From NCBI GenBank assembly GCA_009777485.1, contig WRLT01000001.1, positions 467,459 through 531,458 on the forward strand: a stretch of 64,000 nt of DNA. The letters are read 5' to 3'. The first letter of the stretch is position 1. Each line of letters opens with the position of its first letter. Shown in pieces: positions 52,434 through 60,949 of this stretch. The notes under the pieces were generated by a model. That model was not told the DNA's origin, did not search any database, and worked only from the letters and a program-made list of their open reading frames with translations. The position numbers and the translations under genes were made by a program. Source of the DNA: Bacillota bacterium (lineage in GTDB: Bacteria > Bacillota > Clostridia > Christensenellales > Pumilibacteraceae).

Positions 52434-52951
52434 TAGATAAGTTCCAATACCTTTTCGGCGGCGGATTTAACCGCCTCTGCCAATAAGCCGCGCTCAGCCT
52501 TCGGCACAACCCCCAACACATACGACGCTAAATCGCGCCCCTCAGGCGGACGCCCCACCCCGATGCGCACGCGCTTAAAATCCTCTCCTAACCGCCATAC
52601 AATATCGCGCATGCCGTTATGCGTGCCTGCCGAACCCGACATACGAAAGCGGATTTTTCCTTTTTCGATGTCGATATCGTCGTACAGCACAATTAAATCG
52701 CTAGACGGCAGCTTATAAAAATTAAGCAGCTTTTGCGCCGCCTCACCCGAACGGTTCATAAAGTTTTGAGGCTTTGCAATCAGCACCGCCTTACCGTTAT
52801 ACTCAGCGTGCGCACACAGCGCGCCTGCCCGCTTTTTGCTAAACTGCGCGCTAAGCATTTCCGCCAAGCACTCCGCTGCCAAAAAACCCATGTTGTGGTA
52901 GGTGTGCGCATACCCGACACCGGGATTTCCTAAGCCCAAAACAATTTTCAT
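52433..52951 (-). CDS. pth: Peptidyl-tRNA hydrolase
   Basis: 172 residues. Conserved GLGNPGVGYAHTYHNMGF (catalytic His in the YHN motif), KPQNFMNRSG and DDIDIEKGKIRFRMSGSAGTHNGM. Essential recycling of peptidyl-tRNA. The promoter ends 6 nt before the ATG, so translation is leaderless, while mfd is translated by coupling to pth. Confidence 0.97.
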   Translation of the reverse strand: MKIVLGLGNPGVGYAHTYHNMGFLAAECLAEMLSAQFSKKRAGALCAHAEYNGKAVLIAKPQNFMNRSGEAAQKLLNFYKLPSSDLIVLYDDIDIEKGKIRFRMSGSAGTHNGMRDIVWRLGEDFKRVRIGVGRPPEGRDLASYVLGVVPKAERGLLAEAVKSAAEKVLELI

Positions 52952-52957
52952 GCAATT

Positions 52958-52987
52958 AGCATACCATTATTTTATATAGTTTGTCAA
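52958..52987 (-). promoter_or_regulatory. pth-mfd promoter (leaderless)
   Basis: Minus strand TTGACA (52982-52987), 18 bp, TATGCT with extended TGG (52958-52963), then 6 nt to ATG. Confidence 0.75.
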
Positions 52988-53096
52988 CTTCCGCGCGGCA
53001 AAAGCATAGTATAGTATACAGCAATTATATAGGTAAACATTAACGGACAAACTATCCGCTGATAGGCAAAATAGGTAGCTTTTGGGAGATATTTTA

Positions 53097-53876
53097 ATGA
53101 CAAAATTAAGCGAGTTGGCGGGCAAACCGCTTTTGGCGTTAGAAACCGCCGAAATTGCAGGCACAGTAGGCGGCGTACTTTTTGACGCAAAAATGCGCAC
53201 GGCGCGGTTTTTAAAAATTTTTTGCGACTCAGACACCGAACCTGAATTTTGCTATGTAGAGTTTAGGCGCGTTAAAAATCTATCCTCTGACGCTTGCGTA
53301 ATAGACGGACGCGGCGTTTTATCGTATGAGTGGAACACCGCACAGCCCGAAAATACGGGCGTTATGAACGCGGTTTGCTATAACCAAGACGGCGTTTTTT
53401 TAGGGCATGTACGCGACATCGTATTATCCGCTAACCTAGTACAGTACATACAAACCTGCCGCGGCGAATTTACGCCCGCGCAAATATTATCGTATTCAGA
53501 AAAAGTGGTGGTGTTTAACGATACGGGAAAACCCGTTAAGCTAACGCGCAAAAAATCTGCCGTTCCGCTTAAACGCGCTGCCGAACTTACCCAACAAACG
53601 GTTTCGGTTCACGCCGACACGCCCTCCGCCGCCGAAACAGCCGTTTCGCGCCCCTCCCGCGTACCTCCTGAAGCTACGCAAGTAATCCGCTCTCCGCAAA
53701 AAGAAAGCTCAGAAAGCGGCGTATACTATTTTTTATTAGGCAAAAAAATCTCCCGCCCCATAAAGGACGAACAAGGCGCAATACTCATTAAAGAAAACGC
53801 ACAAATTACCGAAGACGTCATCGCCCTAGCCCGCAAACACGGCAAACTAGTACAGTTGGCCCTCTACGCGGATTAG
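53097..53876 (+). CDS. PRC-barrel domain protein
   Basis: 259 residues from ATG 53097 behind GGGAG. Two PRC-barrel-like halves in the first 140 residues (LLALETAEIAGTVGGVLFDA; NAVCYNQDGVFLGHVRDIVL), a low-complexity linker rich in Ala/Ser/Pro, and a C-terminal DUF-like module (YYFLLGKKISRPIKDEQGAI) ending LALYAD. Divergent from pth. PRC-barrels act in RNA processing and cell-envelope regulators; role here unknown. Confidence 0.7.
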   Translation: MTKLSELAGKPLLALETAEIAGTVGGVLFDAKMRTARFLKIFCDSDTEPEFCYVEFRRVKNLSSDACVIDGRGVLSYEWNTAQPENTGVMNAVCYNQDGVFLGHVRDIVLSANLVQYIQTCRGEFTPAQILSYSEKVVVFNDTGKPVKLTRKKSAVPLKRAAELTQQTVSVHADTPSAAETAVSRPSRVPPEATQVIRSPQKESSESGVYYFLLGKKISRPIKDEQGAILIKENAQITEDVIALARKHGKLVQLALYAD

Positions 53877-53879
53877 TTT

Positions 53880-54077
53880 TTAATATCCCATTAAATATTC
53901 AATAGACACTTCAAAATACTGCGAAAGCTTATAAAGGCTCTCCGCGTCGGGCTTGCGCGCCCCGCTTTCCCAGCGTCCTATCGCGGCATGACTGACGTTT
54001 AACTCTTTGGCAAGCTCTCTTTGGCTCATGCCAGTCTTTTCTCTTAGTTCTTTAAATCTTTCGCTAAATCCTTTCAT
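53880..54077 (-). CDS. XRE-family repressor, module B
   Basis: 65 residues from MKGFSERFKELREKTG (ATG 54077); a longer upstream reading lacks support. HTH_3 domain with SHAAIGRWESGARKPDAES and end YLMGY. Divergent from the Cys-rich gene at 54147 across a promoter filled with TGGTACCA operators. Confidence 0.85.
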   Translation of the reverse strand: MKGFSERFKELREKTGMSQRELAKELNVSHAAIGRWESGARKPDAESLYKLSQYFEVSIEYLMGY

Positions 54078-54110
54078 TATAAAATTATCGCATTTTATTT
54101 GAAAATTTAC

Positions 54111-54140
54111 TTGACATGGTACCACATGGTACCATATAAT
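54111..54140 (+). promoter_or_regulatory. Promoter with tandem operators, module B
   Basis: TTGACA (54111-54116), spacer TGGTACCACATGGTACCA (18 bp), TATAAT (54135-54140), then 6 nt to ATG 54147. The spacer contains ACCACATGGT, the same core as the middle operator of module A. Confidence 0.85.
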
Positions 54141-54146
54141 ATACCT

Positions 54147-54422
54147 ATGGGAGCTTTCACCTGTAAAGATTGCACCTTTTACGTGCAACATTGTGCGGTA
54201 AGTCGTTGCAATCGTTTCAGTGCAACAAGCTGTGGTCATTGCAGTAATAAATATGTGCGTACCAAAAATAAGCCGCCAGCACATCCTGCTTGTAAACATT
54301 TTTTATTGTTTACTAATAAAGCCAATCAAGACGCTCAAAGAAATTCTTTAATAGCTGTATTAGAAAAAGTACATGACGCATTAGAAAAAATTTTATATGT
54401 GCTTAACACGGAACCACAATGA
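54147..54422 (+). CDS. Small four-Cys protein, module B
   Basis: 91 residues, FTCKDCTFYVQHC, an added CNRF, CGHCSNK, CKHF, then a helix (NSLIAVLEKVHDALEKILYV). Same family as the proteins at 23486 and 62953. The start codon is 6 nt from TATAAT, so the mRNA is leaderless, unlike module A. Confidence 0.8.
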   Translation: MGAFTCKDCTFYVQHCAVSRCNRFSATSCGHCSNKYVRTKNKPPAHPACKHFLLFTNKANQDAQRNSLIAVLEKVHDALEKILYVLNTEPQ

Positions 54423-54523
54423 AATCTCAACACAGGGGGACGCAACACAGGGGGACGGAGTAGTGTGCTATGTTTTCGGTTAATCTTTTAAATCCTTAGC
54501 CGAAATTTGTAAATTGTCAGTTG

Positions 54524-55162
54524 TCAGTCGTCAGTATTATCCCCTTCCTCAGGCGGGTCTTTAAAAATATCCTCCGTATCCTCTGCCTCCTCCGCATCCT
54601 CCGTGTCGGGCTTTTTATCCACACTGTTTTTAAGGCCGCGAATTTTTATGCGTCTGCATAGCTGACTGCACAGCCGCTCAAATAAAATATCCGTTAGCAC
54701 CGTTACGGCACTAAACAGCGCGGCAACCGCAAAATAGCCAGCCGAACCTACAAAATCGGGCGATATAAATTCCGATAAAAACGCGGCGCGGATAAGATAA
54801 AACACCCCTAAAAACACAACGTTGGCAAAAACAAGCACAATTCCCGCACGCAAAGCCATATGCTTTACGTTGCCAAAGGTAAGCTTGCGCATGCCGTAGG
54901 CAAGCCCCGTATACGGCACAAATAAAATAAGATTTAAAATTTGCCCCGTGCCTACCCCGCCGATAAACGATAGCGCAGTAGCCGCGCACATACACAAAAT
55001 ACCAAAGCCTATCCCCGCTTTTTCAAAAACAATAAAATACGCCGCCGCCGCAATAATCAATAGCGAAACCGAAAGCGGCAGATAATTAGTTAGCACAATG
55101 CACGGCGCGGCCAACGCAACGCCTACCGCACTAACCGCAATTTGCCGCGACTTTGAATACAA
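54524..55162 (-). CDS. Polytopic membrane protein with acidic tail
   Basis: 212 residues from TTG 55162 with GGAG 11 nt upstream. Five to six transmembrane helices (VSAVGVALAAPCIVLTNYL onwards) resembling small ECF-type S components, then an Asp/Glu-rich cytoplasmic tail (DTEDAEEAEDTEDIFKDPPE). Substrate unknown. A foldback element separates it from the DnaJ-like gene. Confidence 0.6.
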   Translation of the reverse strand: MYSKSRQIAVSAVGVALAAPCIVLTNYLPLSVSLLIIAAAAYFIVFEKAGIGFGILCMCAATALSFIGGVGTGQILNLILFVPYTGLAYGMRKLTFGNVKHMALRAGIVLVFANVVFLGVFYLIRAAFLSEFISPDFVGSAGYFAVAALFSAVTVLTDILFERLCSQLCRRIKIRGLKNSVDKKPDTEDAEEAEDTEDIFKDPPEEGDNTDD

Positions 55163-55198
55163 CCGTATAGCCTCTCCTTTTAATTATAGCAATTACCA

Positions 55199-55324
55199 TA
55201 GGAGTTTAAAATTTCGGGTCAGACGGGCAACAGTTGGGTTTTTTGCGCGCGCCGCGTACCCAAATGTACGCAAGCGCGTAAAAAAGCCAAGCGTAGCCCG
55301 TATCACCCAAATTTTAAACTCCTA
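55199..55324 (+). repeat. Long foldback element, copy 3
   Basis: Arms TAGGAGTTTAAAATTT and complement; the right arm begins with the stop codon of the DnaJ-like gene. The P2-type helix reads ACGGGC / GCCCGT where copy 1 reads TCGCGC / GCGCGA. Core as in the other copies. Confidence 0.9.
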
Positions 55325-55915
55325 ACAGCAGCCTCTGCCCATACCGCATAAACAATCCGCGCACAAATACGCCATACAGCACTCGCCGCAGGTTGGGCTG
55401 CGGCGCGGCTGCCCTTGCGGAATCGGTCCGCCCCCGCCTAAGGTAGTAGGGTCTATGCGCGGATTGCCGTCTATCATTTTCATGCGGTCTAACGCCACGC
55501 GGTATTTTTGATTGTAGGGGTCTTGACTAACCGCCATTTCTAACTGCGCCTTAGAGTCCGCCATCCATTCCTTTTTATAAAAGATAATCGATTGCAAATA
55601 ATGCCACTCGGCAGGGCGCGTACTCATCGCGTCTAACAGCCGCTGCGCCTCGTCGTAGCTGCCGCCGCGTATCAGCGCGTCAATATGCCCGAAATCGCCG
55701 CCGAATTGTGTTTCGGCTTGTTTTTTTGCCAAATCCGACTGAATTTGCATCCACGCATCCTCTAACTCGGATAATTTCTGCGCCGCCTCGTTTCCTTGCT
55801 CGCCTGGCAAAAAACGCGCCTCCGCATACTGATTGCGCAAGTAGTTGTAGCGCAGCGTGAGTTCTTGTTCGTCTGCGTCTTTGGATACACCGATAATTAC
55901 ATAAGGGTCTTTCAT
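55322..55915 (-). CDS. DnaJ-like domain protein without HPD motif
   Basis: 197 residues from MKDPYVIIGVSKDADEQEL (ATG 55915, AAGG upstream). The J-domain helices are present but the HPD loop that activates DnaK is replaced (NQYAEARF), so it probably cannot stimulate an Hsp70. The C-terminus has a Cys cluster (GECCMAYLCADCLCGMGRGCC is 21 long; key Cys are in the last 20 residues). It precedes the DUF5685 gene product in the same operon, a pairing known from Clostridia. Confidence 0.8.
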   Translation of the reverse strand: MKDPYVIIGVSKDADEQELTLRYNYLRNQYAEARFLPGEQGNEAAQKLSELEDAWMQIQSDLAKKQAETQFGGDFGHIDALIRGGSYDEAQRLLDAMSTRPAEWHYLQSIIFYKKEWMADSKAQLEMAVSQDPYNQKYRVALDRMKMIDGNPRIDPTTLGGGGPIPQGQPRRSPTCGECCMAYLCADCLCGMGRGCC

Positions 55916-55932
55916 GGCAAATTCCTTTCTCC

Positions 55933-56814
55933 TTACACTCTGGGCTTTTTCAGCTTGCGCTCGCTTTGCAAAAGTTCGGCACATTTTTCCCGCAGCCCTA
56001 AATACAAGATGTTTTGCAATAGCGGACCGCCGCCGTCAAACTCATGCCGAATGTTGTTAAAGCTTTCGATGGCGCGGTTTACGCAAGAGGCCAAAATAAA
56101 TTCAAGCGGCTCGCGGTTTTTTTCTATAAACGCCTTGCGCCCCGCATACGCGCCGTACGCCGCCAAAAACGGATTGTAGCGTTTTTTCTTAAAATCCTCG
56201 TCCACATCGTCTAACGCATCGGCTAAGTAGACAAATTTGCCTACGTTGTAGCACAGCGCGGATAAATCCGCATGCGGTGTTTCGGGCGATAAAATGCACT
56301 CGGCGACGGATTTTAACATGTTTGCAAAGCAGTCTGCGGCGCGGTCGACAGAAGTGCAGCTCTCTTTTTCCAACACTCTAAGCTTATCGTACCACATTTT
56401 AACCGCCCCGTCAACGCAACTAAGCCTTAAAGAAGCTTTTTTAAACGGTTTTTTTAGCATGCGCCGCGCCATGCGGTACTTAAAGCCCTCTTTGTCCAGT
56501 ACGCCGTCGTGCGCCTTATAGTACGAAAGTATAATATTTGCCGCCGCGATTTTTTCTAAGAGTTCGCCGCCGCAAACCGAAATCTTTTTTTTAAACGGAT
56601 TTAAAATACAGCCCTTGTTTTCAAAAGTAACCTCGACCTTTTGATATTCGTGCAACAGTACGCTTAAAAAGGTGATATCGTAATTGGTGGTAAAGCGCGC
56701 CTTTTGCCCGTAAAAACGCCCCGTAAGCTTACACATGCCGCAGTAAAAAGAACGGTACAGCGTAAAATCGGCACACGTCAGTTCGGCTTTAACAGGGATT
56801 ACATATCCGTACAA
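55933..56814 (-). CDS. DUF5685 family protein
   Basis: 293 residues, starting MYGYVIPVKAELTCADFTLY followed by YCGMCKLTGRFYGQKARF: the conserved Cys pair CGMC and the FTTNYDITFLSVLLHEYQ block identify DUF5685. All-helical with four or more Cys; probably a metal- or lipid-related enzyme, unproven. Next gene is the DnaJ-like protein, 17 bp away. Confidence 0.85.
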   Translation of the reverse strand: MYGYVIPVKAELTCADFTLYRSFYCGMCKLTGRFYGQKARFTTNYDITFLSVLLHEYQKVEVTFENKGCILNPFKKKISVCGGELLEKIAAANIILSYYKAHDGVLDKEGFKYRMARRMLKKPFKKASLRLSCVDGAVKMWYDKLRVLEKESCTSVDRAADCFANMLKSVAECILSPETPHADLSALCYNVGKFVYLADALDDVDEDFKKKRYNPFLAAYGAYAGRKAFIEKNREPLEFILASCVNRAIESFNNIRHEFDGGGPLLQNILYLGLREKCAELLQSERKLKKPRV

Positions 56815-56851
56815 TTACAAACTCCTTACTGCTAGAAATTATTTCCGCTAA

Positions 56852-57001
56852 TTAAGCGGCGGTTAGCGGCGAAAAGCGTAGCTCAGCCGTGCAACAGTTT
56901 GCTTTTTTGCGCGTGCCGCGTACCCAAGTGTACGCAAGCGCGTAAAAAAGCAAAGCGTAGCGCGGATCAGCTAACGCTTTTCGCCGCTAACCGCCGCTTA
57001 A
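56852..57001 (+). repeat. Long foldback element, copy 4
   Basis: 27-bp perfect arms; the right arm overlaps the last codons and the stop of trpS. Core with TTTGCTTTTTT/AAAAAAGCAAA and CCGCGTAC/GTACGC. Lies between trpS and the DUF5685 gene. Confidence 0.92.
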
Positions 57002-57994
57002 TCCTATCTTTCTATAAACCTTACCTAACGTCTTTCGCGCCGTTTGCGCCGCCCTTTCCGCGCCCGCTTTCATACAGGCGGCAAGATAAGCTTTGTCGGT
57101 TCTGATTTTTTTAAACCTTTCGGTAACGGGGCGCAGCCTTTCAATCACAGCTTCTGCCGTTTTTTCTTTAAGCTGCGCATACGTTTTTCCGCGAAATTCT
57201 GCCTCCGCCGCCAAAACGTCCGTATCCGTTACGCTTGCGTAAATGGTTAAAAGATTAGAAACGCCCGCCTTTAATTCCGTATCGTAGCGAATCTCCGTTT
57301 CAGAATCGGTTACGGCGCGGCGAAGCTTGCGGCGAATCACGTCCGCGTCATCGGTTAAAAATACGCACGCGTTTACATCGTCCTCCGATTTTGCCATTTT
57401 AACCTTAGGGTTAGACAGCGAATAAATTTTTGCGCCGAACTGCGGATAAAAGCCCTGCGGAACGGTAAAGGTGGGGCTGTAACGGCTGTTAAACCGCTCG
57501 GCAACCGTGCGCGCAAGCTCTAAATGCTGCTGCTGATCTTTGCCGATAGGAACATACTGCGCGTTGTACAACAAAATATCCGCCGCCATTAAAATCGGAT
57601 AACTAAACAGCCCTACATTAAGCTTGTCGTCCCCTTTAAGGCTTTTATCCTTAAATTGCGTCATGCGGCGCGCCTCGCCGAACTGCGTGCAGCAGTTTAA
57701 CACCCACGCAAGCTCTGCGTGCGCCGAAACGTGCGACTGCACAAACAACACGCTTTTATCGGGATTTATGCCCAGCGCAACCAGCATAGCAAATAAATCA
57801 AGCGTTCGGCTGCGCAGGTCGGCAGCGGCAATATCTACGGTAATCGCGTGCAAATCCGCCGCCGCATAATAGCAAAAGTACTGCTCTTGCAAGGCAAGCC
57901 AGTTTTTTACCGCGCCGATGTAATTGCCCAAAGTCAATTCGCCCGTCGGCTTAATCGCGCTGAAAATTATTTTTTGTTCTTGCTGTGTTTCCAT
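56987..57994 (-). CDS. trpS: Tryptophanyl-tRNA synthetase
   Basis: 335 residues from METQQEQKIIFSAIKPTG (ATG 57994). Class I signature as PTGELTLGNYIGA (HIGH region) and VKMAKSEDD (KMSKS region). 1 nt after the thrC stop, so it is the third gene of the operon. Its 3' end forms the arm of the foldback element. Confidence 0.95.
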   Translation of the reverse strand: METQQEQKIIFSAIKPTGELTLGNYIGAVKNWLALQEQYFCYYAAADLHAITVDIAAADLRSRTLDLFAMLVALGINPDKSVLFVQSHVSAHAELAWVLNCCTQFGEARRMTQFKDKSLKGDDKLNVGLFSYPILMAADILLYNAQYVPIGKDQQQHLELARTVAERFNSRYSPTFTVPQGFYPQFGAKIYSLSNPKVKMAKSEDDVNACVFLTDDADVIRRKLRRAVTDSETEIRYDTELKAGVSNLLTIYASVTDTDVLAAEAEFRGKTYAQLKEKTAEAVIERLRPVTERFKKIRTDKAYLAACMKAGAERAAQTARKTLGKVYRKIGLSGG

Positions 57995-57995
57995 A

Positions 57996-59504
57996 TTATT
58001 GTACGCCTTTTTTAAGTTTGCCGCCGTAATCCAGTACGGCTTGCTTAGCAAAGCTTTTTTCTACCGTATCGGTATGAATCTTTTTAAGCCCGAACAGCTC
58101 TCCGATGCTTTCAGGAATAGGCAGCGCGGTTAAATCCTCTAACAAGCTTAGATTTTTCTGCTCGTTTGCTAGCGGCGTTTCGCCCAAAGCCTTTAACACA
58201 TCAGAAGTAAATTTGTACGGGCTTGCCGTAGAAACCGTTACGCACGGCGTTTTGTCGGCGGTTTTAGCCTTGTAATCGGCATAAACGCGCAGTGCCACCG
58301 CCGTGTGCGGGTCGGAAATATAACCGTATTCGTCAAAAATTTCGGCAATCGTTTCGCTAACCGCCTCCTCGCTTGCCCAGCCCGCGCTGAATAACGCCCG
58401 CATAGCGTCATGCTCCGCGCCCGTTACCTTGTACGCGCCCTCCTCTTTAAGCTGCCGCATACGCAAGGCAGTAAGCTGTGCATCGCGCCCCGACAACTCA
58501 AAAATCAACCGCTCTAAGTTAGAACTGATTAAAATATCCATAGACGGGCTTGCGGTTTTATAAAATTCGCGGTTCTGAACCGTGTACGCGCCGCCCGCAA
58601 AAAAGTCGGTAAGCACGTTGTTGCGGTTAGAGGCGCAAATCAGCTTATTAACGGGCAAGCCCATGCGCACGGCATAATAGCCCGCCAAAATATTGCCGAA
58701 ATTGCCCGTAGGCACACAAAAATTAACAGGCTGACCATATACAAGCTGTCCGCCGTTTACCAAATCGGCATAGGCAGAAAAATAGTAAACAATTTGCGGA
58801 ACCAACCGCCCGAAATTTATAGAATTTGCGCTAGATAACACAATGCCGTGTTTTTCTAACGCCTCTACGGCTGCCGTATCGGTAAAAATTTCTTTAACCG
58901 CCGTTTGCGCGTCGTCAAAATTGCCGCTTAGGGCAATCGCCTTTACGTTGCGCCCCTTAGCCGTTTGCATTTGCAGCTTTTGCAACTGCGAAACGCCGTC
59001 TTGCGGATAAAACACCACTACCGAAACGCCCTGCGCGTCGGCAAAGCCCTCTAACGCCGCCTTGCCCGTATCGCCGCTTGTGGCGGTAAGAATTAACGTA
59101 TGCGCGCGCGCACCCGTTTTTTCCTTACTGCTCTGCAACAGGTGCGGCAGCAGCGTAAGCGCGATATCCTTAAACGCATGAGTCGGCCCGTGCCACAATT
59201 CCAGCAAATACTGCCCCTCGTCTATGCGCACCAACGGCGCGGGGTCGCCGTCAAAACGCGCATAAGCCTTTTCGCAAAACTCAGCCAAACCGTCCTTTAA
59301 TTCGGGCAGAAACCGCTCTAAAATAAACGCGGCGCGCTGCGGATAATCAAGTTCTGCAAATACTTCAAAATCCGCCTTGCTTATGTGCGGAAACTCAACG
59401 GGCACAAAAAGCCCGCCCTCGTCCGATAAGCCCTTTACAATAGCCTCGCTGCCCGAAACTGAAACGGACGCATCGCGTGTAGATAGATAGTGCATTTTTT
59501 TCAC
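57996..59504 (-). CDS. thrC: Threonine synthase
   Basis: 502 residues if started at GTG 59504, which overlaps the upstream stop (GTGA); alternative ATG 59495. PLP lysine in HGPTHAFKDIALTLL, and SATSGDTGKAALEGFAD. Makes threonine from phosphohomoserine, feeding ThrS. Upstream GGAG at 10 nt supports GTG. Confidence 0.93.
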   Translation of the reverse strand: MKKMHYLSTRDASVSVSGSEAIVKGLSDEGGLFVPVEFPHISKADFEVFAELDYPQRAAFILERFLPELKDGLAEFCEKAYARFDGDPAPLVRIDEGQYLLELWHGPTHAFKDIALTLLPHLLQSSKEKTGARAHTLILTATSGDTGKAALEGFADAQGVSVVVFYPQDGVSQLQKLQMQTAKGRNVKAIALSGNFDDAQTAVKEIFTDTAAVEALEKHGIVLSSANSINFGRLVPQIVYYFSAYADLVNGGQLVYGQPVNFCVPTGNFGNILAGYYAVRMGLPVNKLICASNRNNVLTDFFAGGAYTVQNREFYKTASPSMDILISSNLERLIFELSGRDAQLTALRMRQLKEEGAYKVTGAEHDAMRALFSAGWASEEAVSETIAEIFDEYGYISDPHTAVALRVYADYKAKTADKTPCVTVSTASPYKFTSDVLKALGETPLANEQKNLSLLEDLTALPIPESIGELFGLKKIHTDTVEKSFAKQAVLDYGGKLKKGVQ

Positions 59505-60910
59505 GTTGCCCAAACTCCTGTACGCAGCATTTTATGCTGTTTTTTATCGGCCGATTTTACCATTTCGTCCAACTCCGCATCCGTCATTACGGTAGTTCTG
59601 CCGCTTGCATACGCTTTATCTACCGCATCCTTAACCTTAGCCACTATCGGGTCGGTCTTTTGAATAGGGCTTTCCTCGCCTAAGCGGTAATACTGATTCA
59701 GCCAAAACGTAATGCCCGCTAAGCCCGACGTATCGCTCACCGCAACGGTCGGGGCGCGCCCTAATATTTTTTCGGTGTCGAATATGTTGTAGATTTCGGG
59801 GTTTTTTAACATGCCGTCCGCATGAATACCTGCGCGGGTAGAGTTAAAATTGCGCCCCGCAAACGGCGTCTGCGGCGGAATGGTATAGCCCATCTCTTTT
59901 TCAAAATAATCGGCTATTTCCGAAATAGCTTTAAAATCCATGCCGTTTGTCGTACCTTTTAGCTGTGCATATTCTAAGCACATCGCCTCTGTCGGACAAT
60001 TGCCCGTGCGCTCGCCTATACCCAAAAGCGAACAATTCACGCTGCTGCACCCGTACAGCCACGCAGTGGCAGCGTTAGTAACCACCTTGTAAAAATCGTT
60101 ATGCCCGTGCCATTCCAGCTGCGCGGACGGAACTTCGGCAAAATAATTCAGCCCGTAGATTATGCCGGGCACCGAACGCGGCAGTGCAGAACCTATATAC
60201 GATACCCCGTAGCCCAGCGTGTCGCAGGCGCGTATTTTAATAGGGATTTTCGCCTCGCGCGCAAGCTTCATCAATTCGTATGCAAAGGGCACTACAAAGC
60301 CGTAAAAGTCCGCGCGCGTAATATCCTCAAAATGACAGCGCGGAATAATATTTTGCGCCAGCGCGGCCTTAACCACCGCCAAATACTTCTCTACCGCTTG
60401 TTTGCGCGTTAGCTTCATCTTGTTAAAGATATGATAGTCCGAACACGAAACCAAAATACCTGTTTCTTTAATTTCCATTTGCTTAACCAACTCAAAATCG
60501 GCGGGGTTTGCGCGAATCCATGCCGTAATTTCAGGAAATTTAAGATTTTCCTGCTTGCACGCCTCTACCGCCTTGCGGTCTTTTTCGGAGTACAAAAAAA
60601 ACTCGGATTGCCGAACTATGCCCTTTTTGCCGCCTAAGCGCGCAAGCAGCTTATACAGCGTAACAATTTGCTCTACGGTGTACGGCGCGGCGGATTGCTG
60701 ACCGTCGCGGAAAGTAGTATCGGTAATCCAAAACTCCTCCGGCGTGTTCATCGGAACCTGCCGCTTGTTAAAAATCACTTTGGGAACTTTGCCAAAATCA
60801 AAAATGCCGCGATACAGCTCCGGCTCTTTAACATCCCGTAGCTCGTATGTATGCTCGCTTAGCTCTAATAAGCCCGTTTTTTTATTTCTTGTAAGCGGAT
60901 GTTTATTCAT
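59501..60910 (-). CDS. HMGL-family acyltransferase, Re-citrate synthase-like
   Basis: 469 residues. DTTFRDGQQSAAPYTVEQI, GLNYFAEVPS, HGHNDFYKVVTNAATAWLYG and GIHADG place it in the 2-isopropylmalate/homocitrate/Re-citrate synthase family. The length and the N-terminal extension before the DTTFRDGQQ motif resemble the Clostridial Re-citrate synthases rather than LeuA; the exact substrate cannot be fixed by eye. First gene of the operon with thrC and trpS. No ATG-adjacent strong SD beyond GGAGGC. Confidence 0.82.
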   Translation of the reverse strand: MNKHPLTRNKKTGLLELSEHTYELRDVKEPELYRGIFDFGKVPKVIFNKRQVPMNTPEEFWITDTTFRDGQQSAAPYTVEQIVTLYKLLARLGGKKGIVRQSEFFLYSEKDRKAVEACKQENLKFPEITAWIRANPADFELVKQMEIKETGILVSCSDYHIFNKMKLTRKQAVEKYLAVVKAALAQNIIPRCHFEDITRADFYGFVVPFAYELMKLAREAKIPIKIRACDTLGYGVSYIGSALPRSVPGIIYGLNYFAEVPSAQLEWHGHNDFYKVVTNAATAWLYGCSSVNCSLLGIGERTGNCPTEAMCLEYAQLKGTTNGMDFKAISEIADYFEKEMGYTIPPQTPFAGRNFNSTRAGIHADGMLKNPEIYNIFDTEKILGRAPTVAVSDTSGLAGITFWLNQYYRLGEESPIQKTDPIVAKVKDAVDKAYASGRTTVMTDAELDEMVKSADKKQHKMLRTGVWAT

Positions 60911-60949
60911 ATATACCGCCTCCTTAACCTAAATTTTATTTTTCGCTTT

